From positions 1 through 11,490 of the forward strand of contig CALDJN010000024.1 in NCBI GenBank assembly GCA_937901695.1: 11,490 nt of DNA, read 5' to 3'. Shown here in pieces: positions 1-6,082 of the stretch. Positions within the stretch are counted from its first letter, which is position 1, and the number at the start of each line of letters is the position of its first letter. The position numbers and the translations under genes are program-made. Source of the DNA: an uncultured Anaerocolumna sp. Its GTDB lineage: Bacteria > Bacillota > Clostridia > Lachnospirales > Lachnospiraceae. Under the pieces are notes generated by a model. The model did not search any database, had not been told where the DNA came from, and saw nothing but the letters and a program-made list of their open reading frames with translations.

Positions 1-156
1 GCATCCCATCTCCCTTTGCGCAGACTGCCCAATCTAACCTTTGTAATCTTTCTAGTGGGCATACGTTAAGAAGATTAGATTTGTGCAACTTGTGAAACGG
101 AGCGGTCCGAACCCACAAAGGTGAGGCAAGTAAAAGGGAGGCGGGGTGTTAGATTG
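1..156. other. Structured, relatively GC-rich stretch of unknown nature
   Basis: No gene is recognised before the first coding region. This stretch is richer in G+C than its surroundings and can fold on itself. Bases 30-38 pair perfectly with 148-156 (9 bp), 39-44 pair with 115-120, 57-59 with 112-114, and 98-101 with 106-109. Alternative pairings exist: 31-36 with 76-81, 45-50 with 71-76, and 10-17 with 132-139. The minus strand is open for about 50 codons running off the window start, but the translation has no recognisable domain and no start context. It could be a small structured RNA, the 5' leader of the PHP gene, or a fragment of a dispersed repeat; the sequence alone does not decide. 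Confidence 0.3.
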
Positions 157-219
157 AACTGTGACAGAGACATCAATGTTTAGAAGAATAACCTTTGACA
201 TTATAGAAAAGAGGCAGTT

Positions 220-1056
220 ATGATAAATTCAGATTATCATTTACATTCATCCTTTTCAAGCGATAGTGAGACACCAATGGAATTACAGATTGAGAAAGGA
301 ATAGAACTTGGATTGGAAAACCTATGTTTTACGGAACATATGGATTTAGATTACCCTAAAGAATATGGTGAATTTACCTTTTCTGTTGAGGAGTATTTCA
401 AGAAAATAAAAGAAATGCAAGAAAAATATAATGGAAAAATTAACATTTATAAAGGTGTTGAATTTGGACTGGCTCCCACTCTTGGAGAAAGATATGAAAA
501 AATAGCAAACCAATATGATTTTGACTTTATAATTGGGTCTACCCACCTTTATAATAATCTAGATCCGTATTTTTCTGCTTATTGGGAAGGTAAGACAGAA
601 TATCAGGGCACTATGATGTATTTTGAAAAGATTTTGGAGAATATTAAAGCCTATAACAATTACGATACGTTAGGACATATAGATTACATCATTAGATATC
701 AAAATAGAAAAGAGAATCCGGATAGGGATAAAATATTGCTTTTTGATAACTATTCTTATTCGGAATACGGAGATATTTTAGATGAAATACTAAAACATGT
801 CATATACCATGGTAAAGCATTAGAGGTAAATGCTGGTGGATATCGATATGGACTTGGTGCTCCAAACCCGCAGTATTCTACTTTAGTACGTTATAAAGAA
901 CTAGGTGGAGAACTGATTACCATTGGCTCGGATGCTCATAAATCAGAGTATCTGGGATATTCATTTGATAGAGTAGAAGCTTTATTAAAAGAAGTTGGTT
1001 TTCGTTATTACGCTACTTTTAAGAAAAGAAACAGAATTATGAATTCATTGCAGTAG
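220..1056 (+). CDS. PHP-domain histidinol-phosphatase (HisJ/HisK family)
   Basis: This 278-residue protein has the full metal-site set of the PHP (polymerase and histidinol phosphatase) superfamily. The motifs are HxH at H7/H9, TEH at H40, GVE at E81, GSTH at H109, GH at H153 and GSDAH at D238/H240, in the order and spacing of class III histidinol phosphatases. That family removes phosphate from L-histidinol phosphate in the histidine pathway (EC 3.1.3.15) using a trinuclear metal centre; it is cytosolic and the length fits. No other his gene is visible here, so the substrate is inferred from family resemblance, and another small phosphoester remains possible. The ATG at 220 has GAGG at 211-214, 5 nt upstream, and the HxH motif begins at residue 7, so a later start is excluded. 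A long U-tract hairpin follows the stop codon. Confidence 0.85.
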   Translation: MINSDYHLHSSFSSDSETPMELQIEKGIELGLENLCFTEHMDLDYPKEYGEFTFSVEEYFKKIKEMQEKYNGKINIYKGVEFGLAPTLGERYEKIANQYDFDFIIGSTHLYNNLDPYFSAYWEGKTEYQGTMMYFEKILENIKAYNNYDTLGHIDYIIRYQNRKENPDRDKILLFDNYSYSEYGDILDEILKHVIYHGKALEVNAGGYRYGLGAPNPQYSTLVRYKELGGELITIGSDAHKSEYLGYSFDRVEALLKEVGFRYYATFKKRNRIMNSLQ

Positions 1057-1072
1057 TCTTCATAAACTCTTG

Positions 1073-1215
1073 GGCTGTAGCAAAACTGTCTTTTGAGCGT
1101 AAATTCAGCTATGCTGAATTTTATTCGACGAATCTCATTGTATTATATAAGTAAGATTCTTCAAGAAAAAATGCTCTCAAAACGACAGATTTTCATTTTG
1201 CTACAGCCTCTTTTT
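1073..1215 (+). terminator. Long bipartite hairpin ending in a U-tract, possibly a dispersed palindromic element
   Basis: Arms 1073-1085 and 1196-1208 are perfectly complementary over 13 bp. The next part, 1086-1099 against 1172-1188, continues the stem imperfectly. Inside are two more hairpins: 1101-1109 with 1113-1121 (9 bp perfect, 3-nt loop) and 1130-1135 with 1154-1159. The outer 3' arm is followed by CTCTTTTTG, so it can act as an intrinsic terminator for the PHP gene. At about 136 nt it is far larger than a simple terminator, which suggests a palindromic intergenic repeat that has taken on a terminator role. Confidence 0.6.
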
Positions 1216-1234
1216 GTCATTCTGAGCCTGTAAG

Positions 1235-1425
1235 GCGAAGAATCTCAATTGTAAAAGGGGAAATGTTTCCATAGCTAAATAGTTATGATAAGACACGAAG
1301 AATCTCAATTGTAAATAAGGAAATGTTTCCATAGCTAAATAGTTATGATAAGACACGAAGAATTTTAATTATAAATGAAGGTATTTCCATAGCTAAATAG
1401 TTATGATAAGATAGGATAAAGAATT
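1235..1425. repeat. Degenerate tandem repeat, about 60-bp period, about three copies
   Basis: Blocks 1261-1320 and 1321-1380 are nearly identical 60-mers. A third copy begins about 1381 with two bases missing, and the CGAAGAATCTCAATT segment also precedes the first block at 1236. Each unit carries a small hairpin with a 7-bp stem, including one G-U pair, and a 4-nt AAAT loop (1270-1287, 1330-1347, 1388-1405). No open reading frame runs through the array. It fills most of the gap between the hairpin at 1073 and the M20 peptidase gene. Its first CGAAGAATCTC segment directly follows TCATTCTGAGCC, a wording I associate with dispersed intergenic repeats, though I cannot verify that here. Confidence 0.85.
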
Positions 1426-1446
1426 ATTTTATATTTAACATTAATT

Positions 1447-1469
1447 TGAATGTCCAAATTGACACTCAA
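1447..1469. promoter_or_regulatory. Operator-like dyad upstream of the M20 peptidase
   Basis: The half-sites at 1447-1455 (TTGAATGTC) and 1461-1469 (GACACTCAA) are inverted with 8 of 9 positions complementary, separated by 5 bp, and end 25 bp before the TTG start. The size and placement suit a repressor or activator site. A TTGACA string sits inside it, but no matching -10 box lies at the right distance. The function is unproven. Confidence 0.3.
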
Positions 1470-1494
1470 ATAAATATTGGAAGGAGAAAATTAG

Positions 1495-2610
1495 TTGAAC
1501 GAAAAACGATTAGTAAATGAATTTTGCAAATTAGTTTCCATTGATTCTCCATCTTTTCATGAAAGAAAAATGGCAGATACATTAAAGGGCTACCTTGAAG
1601 AATTAGGCTTTGAAGTACATGAAGACAATGCAGGTGAAATATATAAAAGTGAATGTGGAAATCTGTATGGATATTTAGAAGGGACCATGGAAGGAGAGCC
1701 TCTGCTTTTTGCAGCCCATATGGATACCGTAGATCCTGCTATAGGTAAAAAGGCAGTATTAAAAGAAGATGGAAGAATAGAAAGTGATGGTACCACCGTA
1801 CTAGGTGCCGATGATATTAGTGGAATTGCAGCTATACTGGAAGCAATACGTTCCTTAAAAGAAAATAATATACCTCATAGAGGAATTGAAGTTTTATTTA
1901 CCATAGCAGAAGAACCATATTTAAGAGGCAGTAAAGTATTTGATTATGCAAAGATAAAATCAAAAGATGCATATGTGCTTGATTTATCTGGTCCTATAGG
2001 AGGGGCTGCCCATATAGCACCGTCTATCATAAAATTAGTAATAGATATAAAGGGAAAAGCTTCCCATGCAGGATTTGCACCGGAAAAGGGATTGAGTGCA
2101 ATTGTTCTGGCATCAAAAGTAATAAGTAAGTTAAAGCTTGGACATATTGATGAAGAAACAACTGCTAATATTGGTATTATATCAGGTGGATTGGCAACCA
2201 ATATTGTACCAGAATCCTGCAAAATACAAGGAGAAGTAAGAAGTACAAACCATGAAAAAGCACTGGAACAAGCTGAAAATATTAAAAATATATTCAGAGA
2301 ATCCATTAAGGAACTTGGAGGAAACTGTGAAGTTGATATTATCATTGGACAATATGCCTATGCAGTAGAAGAAAACCACAAAGTGATAAAAAGATATGAA
2401 AAGGTATGTAAAGATTTAAACATTCCATTTACATTAAATAGAACATTTGGTGGAAGCGATAATAATAACCTCTTCCATAATGGTATTACCGGTATTGTAA
2501 TTGCCTGTGCCATGAATCAAGTCCATTCTTGTAATGAATATACTTCTGTACAGGATTTAATGAAAATAACAAATATAGTACAAAATCTCATGACAAGTAA
2601 AGATTATTAA
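1495..2610 (+). CDS. M20-family metallopeptidase, tripeptidase T-like
   Basis: This 371-residue protein has the complete di-zinc site of the M20 family: HMD with H75 and D77, GADD with D106, AEE with catalytic E139 and metal ligand E140, D163 after a hydrophobic strand, and H344 near the C terminus. The GGSDNN motif at 319-324 is typical of PepT-like members. Residues 175-285 form the inserted dimerisation (lid) domain, starting with a SHAG motif at 190-193. The family trims amino-terminal residues from short peptides in the cytosol; the exact substrate cannot be read from the sequence. The start is TTG, preceded directly by an in-frame TAG at 1492-1494, so nothing longer is possible; AAGGAG lies at 1481-1486. 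It stands alone, with a 438-nt gap before it and 300 nt after. Confidence 0.87.
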   Translation: MNEKRLVNEFCKLVSIDSPSFHERKMADTLKGYLEELGFEVHEDNAGEIYKSECGNLYGYLEGTMEGEPLLFAAHMDTVDPAIGKKAVLKEDGRIESDGTTVLGADDISGIAAILEAIRSLKENNIPHRGIEVLFTIAEEPYLRGSKVFDYAKIKSKDAYVLDLSGPIGGAAHIAPSIIKLVIDIKGKASHAGFAPEKGLSAIVLASKVISKLKLGHIDEETTANIGIISGGLATNIVPESCKIQGEVRSTNHEKALEQAENIKNIFRESIKELGGNCEVDIIIGQYAYAVEENHKVIKRYEKVCKDLNIPFTLNRTFGGSDNNNLFHNGITGIVIACAMNQVHSCNEYTSVQDLMKITNIVQNLMTSKDY

Positions 2611-2642
2611 TATAAAGAATAATTAATATAAAGTAATGTATC

Positions 2643-2719
2643 AATTTAGCAAAGCCTAATTTATGAAGAATAATTCGTTTTAATTTTACATTCTTCCATA
2701 TATTACGCTTTGCTAAATT
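2643..2719. terminator. Long hairpin with 13-bp perfect arms, candidate terminator of the M20 gene
   Basis: Bases 2643-2655 and 2707-2719 are perfect inverted copies, and pairing continues after one mismatch (2657-2660 with 2702-2705) and again at 2663-2671 with 2690-2699. The 3' arm is followed by TATGTTTTTCA, a modest T-run, so termination is plausible in the plus direction. The structure is about 77 nt, longer than needed for a terminator. Confidence 0.5.
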
Positions 2720-2729
2720 TATGTTTTTC

Positions 2730-2758
2730 ATGACAAGATAAGATATATGGCTTATAAT
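2730..2758 (+). promoter_or_regulatory. Sigma-A-type promoter candidate for the OGG gene
   Basis: ATGACA at 2730-2735 matches five of six -35 consensus bases, and a perfect TATAAT lies at 2753-2758 after exactly 17 bp. Transcription would begin near 2765 and give a leader of about 145 nt that passes through the 38-bp repeats. The -10 hexamer belongs to the first repeat copy; the later copies keep TATAAT but have no good -35. Confidence 0.5.
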
Positions 2759-2855
2759 AAAAGCCTAATAGTGAAATAAGCAGATTGGCTTATAATAAAA
2801 GCTTAATAGCGACATAAGAAGAATGACATATAATAAAGATCAATAGACATATATG
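2749..2855. repeat. Degenerate tandem repeat, 38-bp period, three copies
   Basis: Copies begin at 2749, 2787 and 2825 (the last partial and diverged). Each of the first two begins GGCTTATAATAAAAGC, which forms a 5-bp stem with a 7-nt loop. In copy two the closing C has changed to T, which keeps a G-U pair. All three retain TATAAT (2753, 2791, 2829). The array ends about 55 bp before the OGG start codon. Confidence 0.8.
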
Positions 2856-2910
2856 AACAATGAACTATAACATCAATCCATAAGAGGAACAGAATACAAG
2901 GGAGGATACA

Positions 2911-3726
2911 ATGATAAAGAATATAGTCCATTTTAATGTTCAGCAAATAGCTGACAGTGGACAATGCTTTCGTATGAACAATATTGGTAACGATACTTAT
3001 AGTGTGGTTGCCTATAATAAATATCTAGAAATAGAACAATTGGATAAAAATCAAGTAGATTTTAAATGTAATAATGAGGACTTTGAGACACTGTGGGCAG
3101 ATTATTTTGACCTGAATTATGATTATGGTAATGTAGTTCATTCCATACATAGCAATGACGATACCTTCTTAAAGAAAGCAGTTGAATATGGGGAAGGTAT
3201 TCGTATTTTAAAACAAGATTTATGGGAAACCATTGTAAGTTTTATCATTTCACAAAGGAAATCTATACCTGCTATAAAATCAACCATTGAAAAGCTTTGC
3301 CAGAAATTTGGTGAGAAAAAAATCTTTGAAGGTAAAGTTTATTATACATTCCCTTCTCCACAAGTAATAGCAGAACAAAGTATGGAAGATTTGCAAGGTC
3401 TGGCATTGGGATACCGGGATAAATATATTCTAAATACAGCTAAAACCATAGCAAATGGTACCATTAATTTGGAGAATATAAAACAAATGAGCTATGATGA
3501 AGCAATTCTTGAACTGAAAAACCTTTCCGGTGTTGGGGAAAAGGTAGCTAATTGCGTGGCTCTCTATGGTATGCACAAAATTGATGCATTTCCAATTGAT
3601 GTGTGGATAAAGCGCGTGGTTGATACATACTATGGTGGATTTTTTGATACAAATATCTATAAAGGCTTTAATGGAATAATACAACAATATATGTTTTATT
3701 ATATGAAGAACTCATATAAACCTTGA
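2911..3726 (+). CDS. ogg: 8-oxoguanine DNA glycosylase/AP lyase (OGG1 fold)
   Basis: This 271-residue enzyme excises 8-oxoguanine from DNA and nicks the abasic site (base excision repair). The N-terminal OGG_N-like domain carries the SGQCFR signature at 16-21. The helix-hairpin-helix region LSGVGEKVANC at 205-215 supplies the catalytic lysine K211, and FPIDVW at 227-232 supplies the conserved aspartate D230. The stretch around 110-135 (SFIISQ...LCQKFG) matches the DNA-reading helices of OGG1. The length is that of clostridial OGG1-like enzymes, and the C-terminal QQYMFYY is complete, so the gene is intact. ATG 2911 has GGGAGG at 2900-2905, 5 nt upstream. It is single-gene, with a promoter candidate at 2730-2758. 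Annotation pipelines sometimes call this family 3-methyladenine glycosylase; the GVGEKVA lysine favours OGG. Confidence 0.88.
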   Translation: MIKNIVHFNVQQIADSGQCFRMNNIGNDTYSVVAYNKYLEIEQLDKNQVDFKCNNEDFETLWADYFDLNYDYGNVVHSIHSNDDTFLKKAVEYGEGIRILKQDLWETIVSFIISQRKSIPAIKSTIEKLCQKFGEKKIFEGKVYYTFPSPQVIAEQSMEDLQGLALGYRDKYILNTAKTIANGTINLENIKQMSYDEAILELKNLSGVGEKVANCVALYGMHKIDAFPIDVWIKRVVDTYYGGFFDTNIYKGFNGIIQQYMFYYMKNSYKP

Positions 3727-3739
3727 ATTTATCGGGTTT

Positions 3740-3776
3740 GCCTGTGTTTTCCATTTTCTCATGCCCTAAGACAGGC
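3740..3776 (+). terminator. Weak hairpin after the OGG gene
   Basis: GCCTGT at 3740-3745 and ACAGGC at 3771-3776 can pair across a 25-nt loop, 13 nt after the OGG stop. No U-tract follows, so this is a poor intrinsic terminator at best. Confidence 0.25.
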
Positions 3777-3809
3777 TTACTTCCATAGCGGAGGATGAAT
3801 GAAAGGAAA

Positions 3810-3823
3810 ATGTATTAATACAT
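3810..3823. promoter_or_regulatory. 14-bp perfect palindrome upstream of the XRE operon promoter
   Basis: ATGTATTAATACAT is its own reverse complement. It lies about 40 bp upstream of the -35 box of the XRE operon promoter, a position suitable for a regulator site. Short AT-rich palindromes also arise by chance in this DNA. Confidence 0.25.
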
Positions 3824-3864
3824 CAGATAATTAAAAAAAATTTATTTATGGTTTAGAATAAAGC

Positions 3865-3894
3865 TTGCACATTTGATGATAATATGTATATAAT
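3865..3894 (+). promoter_or_regulatory. Promoter candidate for the XRE-ImmA-PIN operon
   Basis: A perfect TATAAT at 3889-3894 is preceded by TTGCAC at 3865-3870 after 18 bp. Transcription would start near 3901 and run straight through the cluster of TAACA half-sites at 3908-3963. Confidence 0.5.
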
Positions 3895-3907
3895 GATGTT
3901 ATAAATA

Positions 3908-3963
3908 TTAACACAATGTTGAAAAACGTATTGAGATGTGTTAAGATAACTAACACTTGTTAG
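3908..3963. promoter_or_regulatory. Cluster of inverted TAACA half-sites, candidate operator for the XRE repressor
   Basis: TTAACACA at 3908-3915 is mirrored by TGTGTTAA at 3937-3944. GTGTTA at 3938-3943 is mirrored by TAACAC at 3951-3956. CTAACA and TGTTAG at 3950-3963 form a 6-2-6 dyad that overlaps the ribosome binding site AGGAGG (3962-3967). Repeated half-sites between promoter and start codon are what autoregulated XRE repressors typically bind. Binding is inferred only. Confidence 0.45.
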
Positions 3964-3975
3964 GAGGATAGAAAA

Positions 3976-4311
3976 ATGAAATCGTTTAATTTAGAGAAGT
4001 TTTGTAATGATTTAGTCTCTTTAAGGGGAGAGAAGACGCAAGCAATATTTGCTAAAGAGTTAAATATCAATAGAAGTACATTATCACTTTTAGAATCGGG
4101 TAAACAAGTACCATCTTTAGAAATTTTAAATAAAGTATGTAATTTAGGAACTGTACAACCAAATGAATATTTTTTAGAGAATCAGAATGATGGATTATTA
4201 TACCTAATGGGTACATTAGATGATAATGATAAGGAAAAGATTGACGAAATGATGGAACGTATAAATATTAAAGAAAAATATGAGATGCTGAGCAGAAGGT
4301 GTATGTCATGA
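3976..4311 (+). CDS. XRE-family HTH transcriptional regulator
   Basis: This 111-residue protein has a Cro/C1-type helix-turn-helix at about residues 8-62 (TQAIFAKELNINRSTLSLLESGKQVPS is the recognition core, in the classic Q-x-x-x-A...S-x-x-E-x-G-x-x-x-P layout). A short charged tail (77-105) probably forms a helix for dimerisation or protease recognition. AGGAGG lies 8 nt before the ATG. The stop codon TGA overlaps the next gene's ATG as ATGA, so the protease downstream is translationally coupled. The likely role is autorepressor and, by analogy with ImmR/ImmA pairs, the target of that protease; in a toxin-antitoxin reading it would be the antitoxin. The TAACA cluster upstream is a candidate binding site. 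AT content is high across this operon. Confidence 0.85.
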   Translation: MKSFNLEKFCNDLVSLRGEKTQAIFAKELNINRSTLSLLESGKQVPSLEILNKVCNLGTVQPNEYFLENQNDGLLYLMGTLDDNDKEKIDEMMERINIKEKYEMLSRRCMS

Positions 4312-5249
4312 CATCATTAGAAGATAAAAATATTTTTGAAAAATATTATCAAGCTAATTATGATTTTAATACAAGTTCATTGAATGAAATAGAAATTGAT
4401 GAAATTAAAAATTTATCTAAAGAAAAGAGAGTTAATTATGCTTTAGCACCAATCGGGGATAAAATTTTTGATTTTATTTTAGAACAATGCCCAAGTGTAC
4501 ATTTTGAATTAGTTGATTTTGAAAATGATAAAATCGATGGTATGCTTTATATTCCGAAAAATGGTGATGACAAGGCATATATAATATTAAATGGTAGTAA
4601 ACCACTAGTAAATCAAGTATTTGCTGCGGCACATGAATATTATCATTATATTAAAGATTATAGTTCTGTAAAGGAAAAACCGTATATCTGTAGTTTATCG
4701 TCATTGAATAGTAGTAATGAAAAGAAAGCTAGTAGATTTGCAGCAGAATTATTACTTCCTGAAGAAGCATTAAAAAATGAACTAAAATTTTTCAAAAAAA
4801 AGGTTTTTGCTAAAACGAAAAAGGATATTGATTTTAATGATTATGCTATATTAAGTATGATATTAACTATAAAGTATCAATTACCGTTGAAAGCGGTTAT
4901 ATATCGTTTGCATGAGGAAGAATATATTGATAATATAGATGAATTTATCGAAAATTATGAAGTTATTAAGCATGTTCTTTTGCAAGCAGAGATTGTTAAG
5001 CCAGAAATTAGTGATTTGTATAGTAAGAAAAATGGTAAGTTATCTAATGGAAATATAATATATCAGCAAATTGAGGATGCTTATAAACATGGCTTGGCCT
5101 CCAGGGAAGAAATATTGTTTGATGCTAAAAAATTAAAATTAGACACCAAGATTATTACATCATTCTTTGATGAAATCGATCATTCTGATGAAGAAGAGGA
5201 TGATACAGAGCTTTTTGAAATTATAAAAAATAAGTGGGGAGGCGAGTGA
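4308..5249 (+). CDS. ImmA/IrrE-family zinc metallopeptidase
   Basis: From the preferred ATG this is a 313-residue protein. It has the gluzincin-like HEYYH (H109, E110, H113) and a downstream RFAAELLLP segment whose E147 is the expected third zinc ligand, the hallmark of the ImmA/IrrE (formerly DUF955) family. Family members cleave XRE-type repressors, as ImmA does ImmR. The region after about 165 is helical and acidic (DEEEDD near 293-298) and is not recognised. The start at 4308 is chosen over a GTG at 4299 because GAAGGTG at 4295-4301 is correctly spaced and the ATGA overlap is typical of coupling; using GTG adds only three residues. The in-frame slippery string at 4796-4802 is noted separately. 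The protein sits between its presumed target and a PIN-like nuclease. Confidence 0.85.
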   Translation: MTSLEDKNIFEKYYQANYDFNTSSLNEIEIDEIKNLSKEKRVNYALAPIGDKIFDFILEQCPSVHFELVDFENDKIDGMLYIPKNGDDKAYIILNGSKPLVNQVFAAAHEYYHYIKDYSSVKEKPYICSLSSLNSSNEKKASRFAAELLLPEEALKNELKFFKKKVFAKTKKDIDFNDYAILSMILTIKYQLPLKAVIYRLHEEEYIDNIDEFIENYEVIKHVLLQAEIVKPEISDLYSKKNGKLSNGNIIYQQIEDAYKHGLASREEILFDAKKLKLDTKIITSFFDEIDHSDEEEDDTELFEIIKNKWGGE

Positions 5250-5252
5250 AAG

Positions 5253-5900
5253 TTGTATACCCCACTAAAGAAAATAGGCTTAAAAAGTTTATGCAATAAA
5301 CCTGTTATGTTTGATGCAAATATCTTTATGGTTGGCATTGAAAATAAAACTAGCGATCCTAACTGTTCGTTTGCAAATATGAAAGAACTTTATTTAATAC
5401 CATTGTTTGAAAGCTTTAAAGAAATTATTGTACATCAAAAAGTATATAATGAACTAGATGAGGAACGAAAGAATTTTGTAAATTCATATAAAAACGTAAC
5501 TATAGTAGATGAAAATAATTTGTATGGACTGGATCCTAAGTATACTACAATTTTTAACAATATTGCAAGGTGTATGGACTATGAAAGACATATGTCAAAG
5601 GATCAAGGAGAAGTTTATAGTCTTGCTTATGCAGCGTTTCATAATATTAATTATTTTTGTTGTAAAGAAATAAAAATTGATTATTTATCTAATGAACTTA
5701 TTGAGTTGAAAGATGTGCAGGTAATAACTTTTGATATAATAGTATTATTAGCTTTCATATACTACAATAGCCGTAAAGATATGTCTCATAATAAAGCATT
5801 AAAAGCTATATACAAACGATATTGTGAAGATGTAATAAAACGTCATAAACTTCCTCAAACCCTAAAAGAGTATTTTTTAGCTTGCCAAAATTACATATAA
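5253..5900 (+). CDS. PIN-like nuclease domain protein, probable toxin-like third component
   Basis: This 215-residue protein resembles the PIN nuclease fold. A hydrophobic strand leads into MFDANIF with D21, a second strand leads into VYNELDEE with E67, and KDQGEVYSLAYAA carries D117 and E120, the usual acidic positions of PIN ribonucleases. The fourth acidic site is unclear (D143 or E139 are candidates). The C-terminal 50 residues are basic and unassigned. The call comes from motif spacing, not close similarity. PIN proteins are often toxins that cut RNA. The start is TTG with GGGGAGG at 5236-5242 inside the protease gene. It lies 3 nt after the protease stop and in the same reading frame (TGA-AAG-TTG). 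The only in-frame ATG nearby, M19, would remove the first strand, so TTG is preferred. A U-tract terminator follows. Confidence 0.6.
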   Translation: MYTPLKKIGLKSLCNKPVMFDANIFMVGIENKTSDPNCSFANMKELYLIPLFESFKEIIVHQKVYNELDEERKNFVNSYKNVTIVDENNLYGLDPKYTTIFNNIARCMDYERHMSKDQGEVYSLAYAAFHNINYFCCKEIKIDYLSNELIELKDVQVITFDIIVLLAFIYYNSRKDMSHNKALKAIYKRYCEDVIKRHKLPQTLKEYFLACQNYI

Positions 5901-5918
5901 ATGCTGCATTACAGTGAT

Positions 5919-5948
5919 AAGCAACTTCCATCAGGTGGTTGCTTTTTT
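5919..5948 (+). terminator. Intrinsic terminator of the XRE-ImmA-PIN operon
   Basis: AAGCAAC at 5919-5925 pairs with GTTGCTT at 5938-5944 (7 bp, 12-nt loop), and the stem runs into six T's at 5943-5948. It lies about 19 nt after the PIN-like stop codon and closes the three-gene unit. Confidence 0.75.
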
Positions 5949-6082
5949 GTTGCTAAAAATATAAAATGTGTTAATTTTGCAATTAGAGAAGGGATGAATA
6001 TTTCTATTAACTAGGCAGGATTATAACTATGAGTATAATTCTTATTTTATGGGTAAAATTTTAGGAGAAAGGATGTGTTATA

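Noticed and set aside
98..116. Resemblance of the GC-rich segment to a T-box or group II intron domain
   Set aside because: The T-box antiterminator consensus and a group II domain V hairpin are both absent. Only a 4-bp hairpin with a 4-nt loop is there.
195..200. TTGACA just upstream of the PHP gene
   Set aside because: A -10 box at the proper distance would fall on the start codon at 220, and none is present.
1235..1425. CRISPR-like reading of the repeat arrays (also 2749-2855 and 8447-8656)
   Set aside because: In the first two arrays the whole unit repeats with no unique spacers; in the third the cores vary in length and number only four. No cas genes are present.
1459..1464. TTGACA upstream of the M20 peptidase
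   Set aside because: The expected -10 position is the ribosome binding site (AGGAGA), and the nearest TA-rich string is only 6 bp away. It is better seen as part of the dyad at 1447-1469.
6034..6039. TATAAT upstream of the cis-prenyltransferase gene
   Set aside because: No -35-like hexamer lies 16-18 bp upstream, and the box is part of an imperfect AT dyad (6020-6039). The promoter of this gene is left undetermined.
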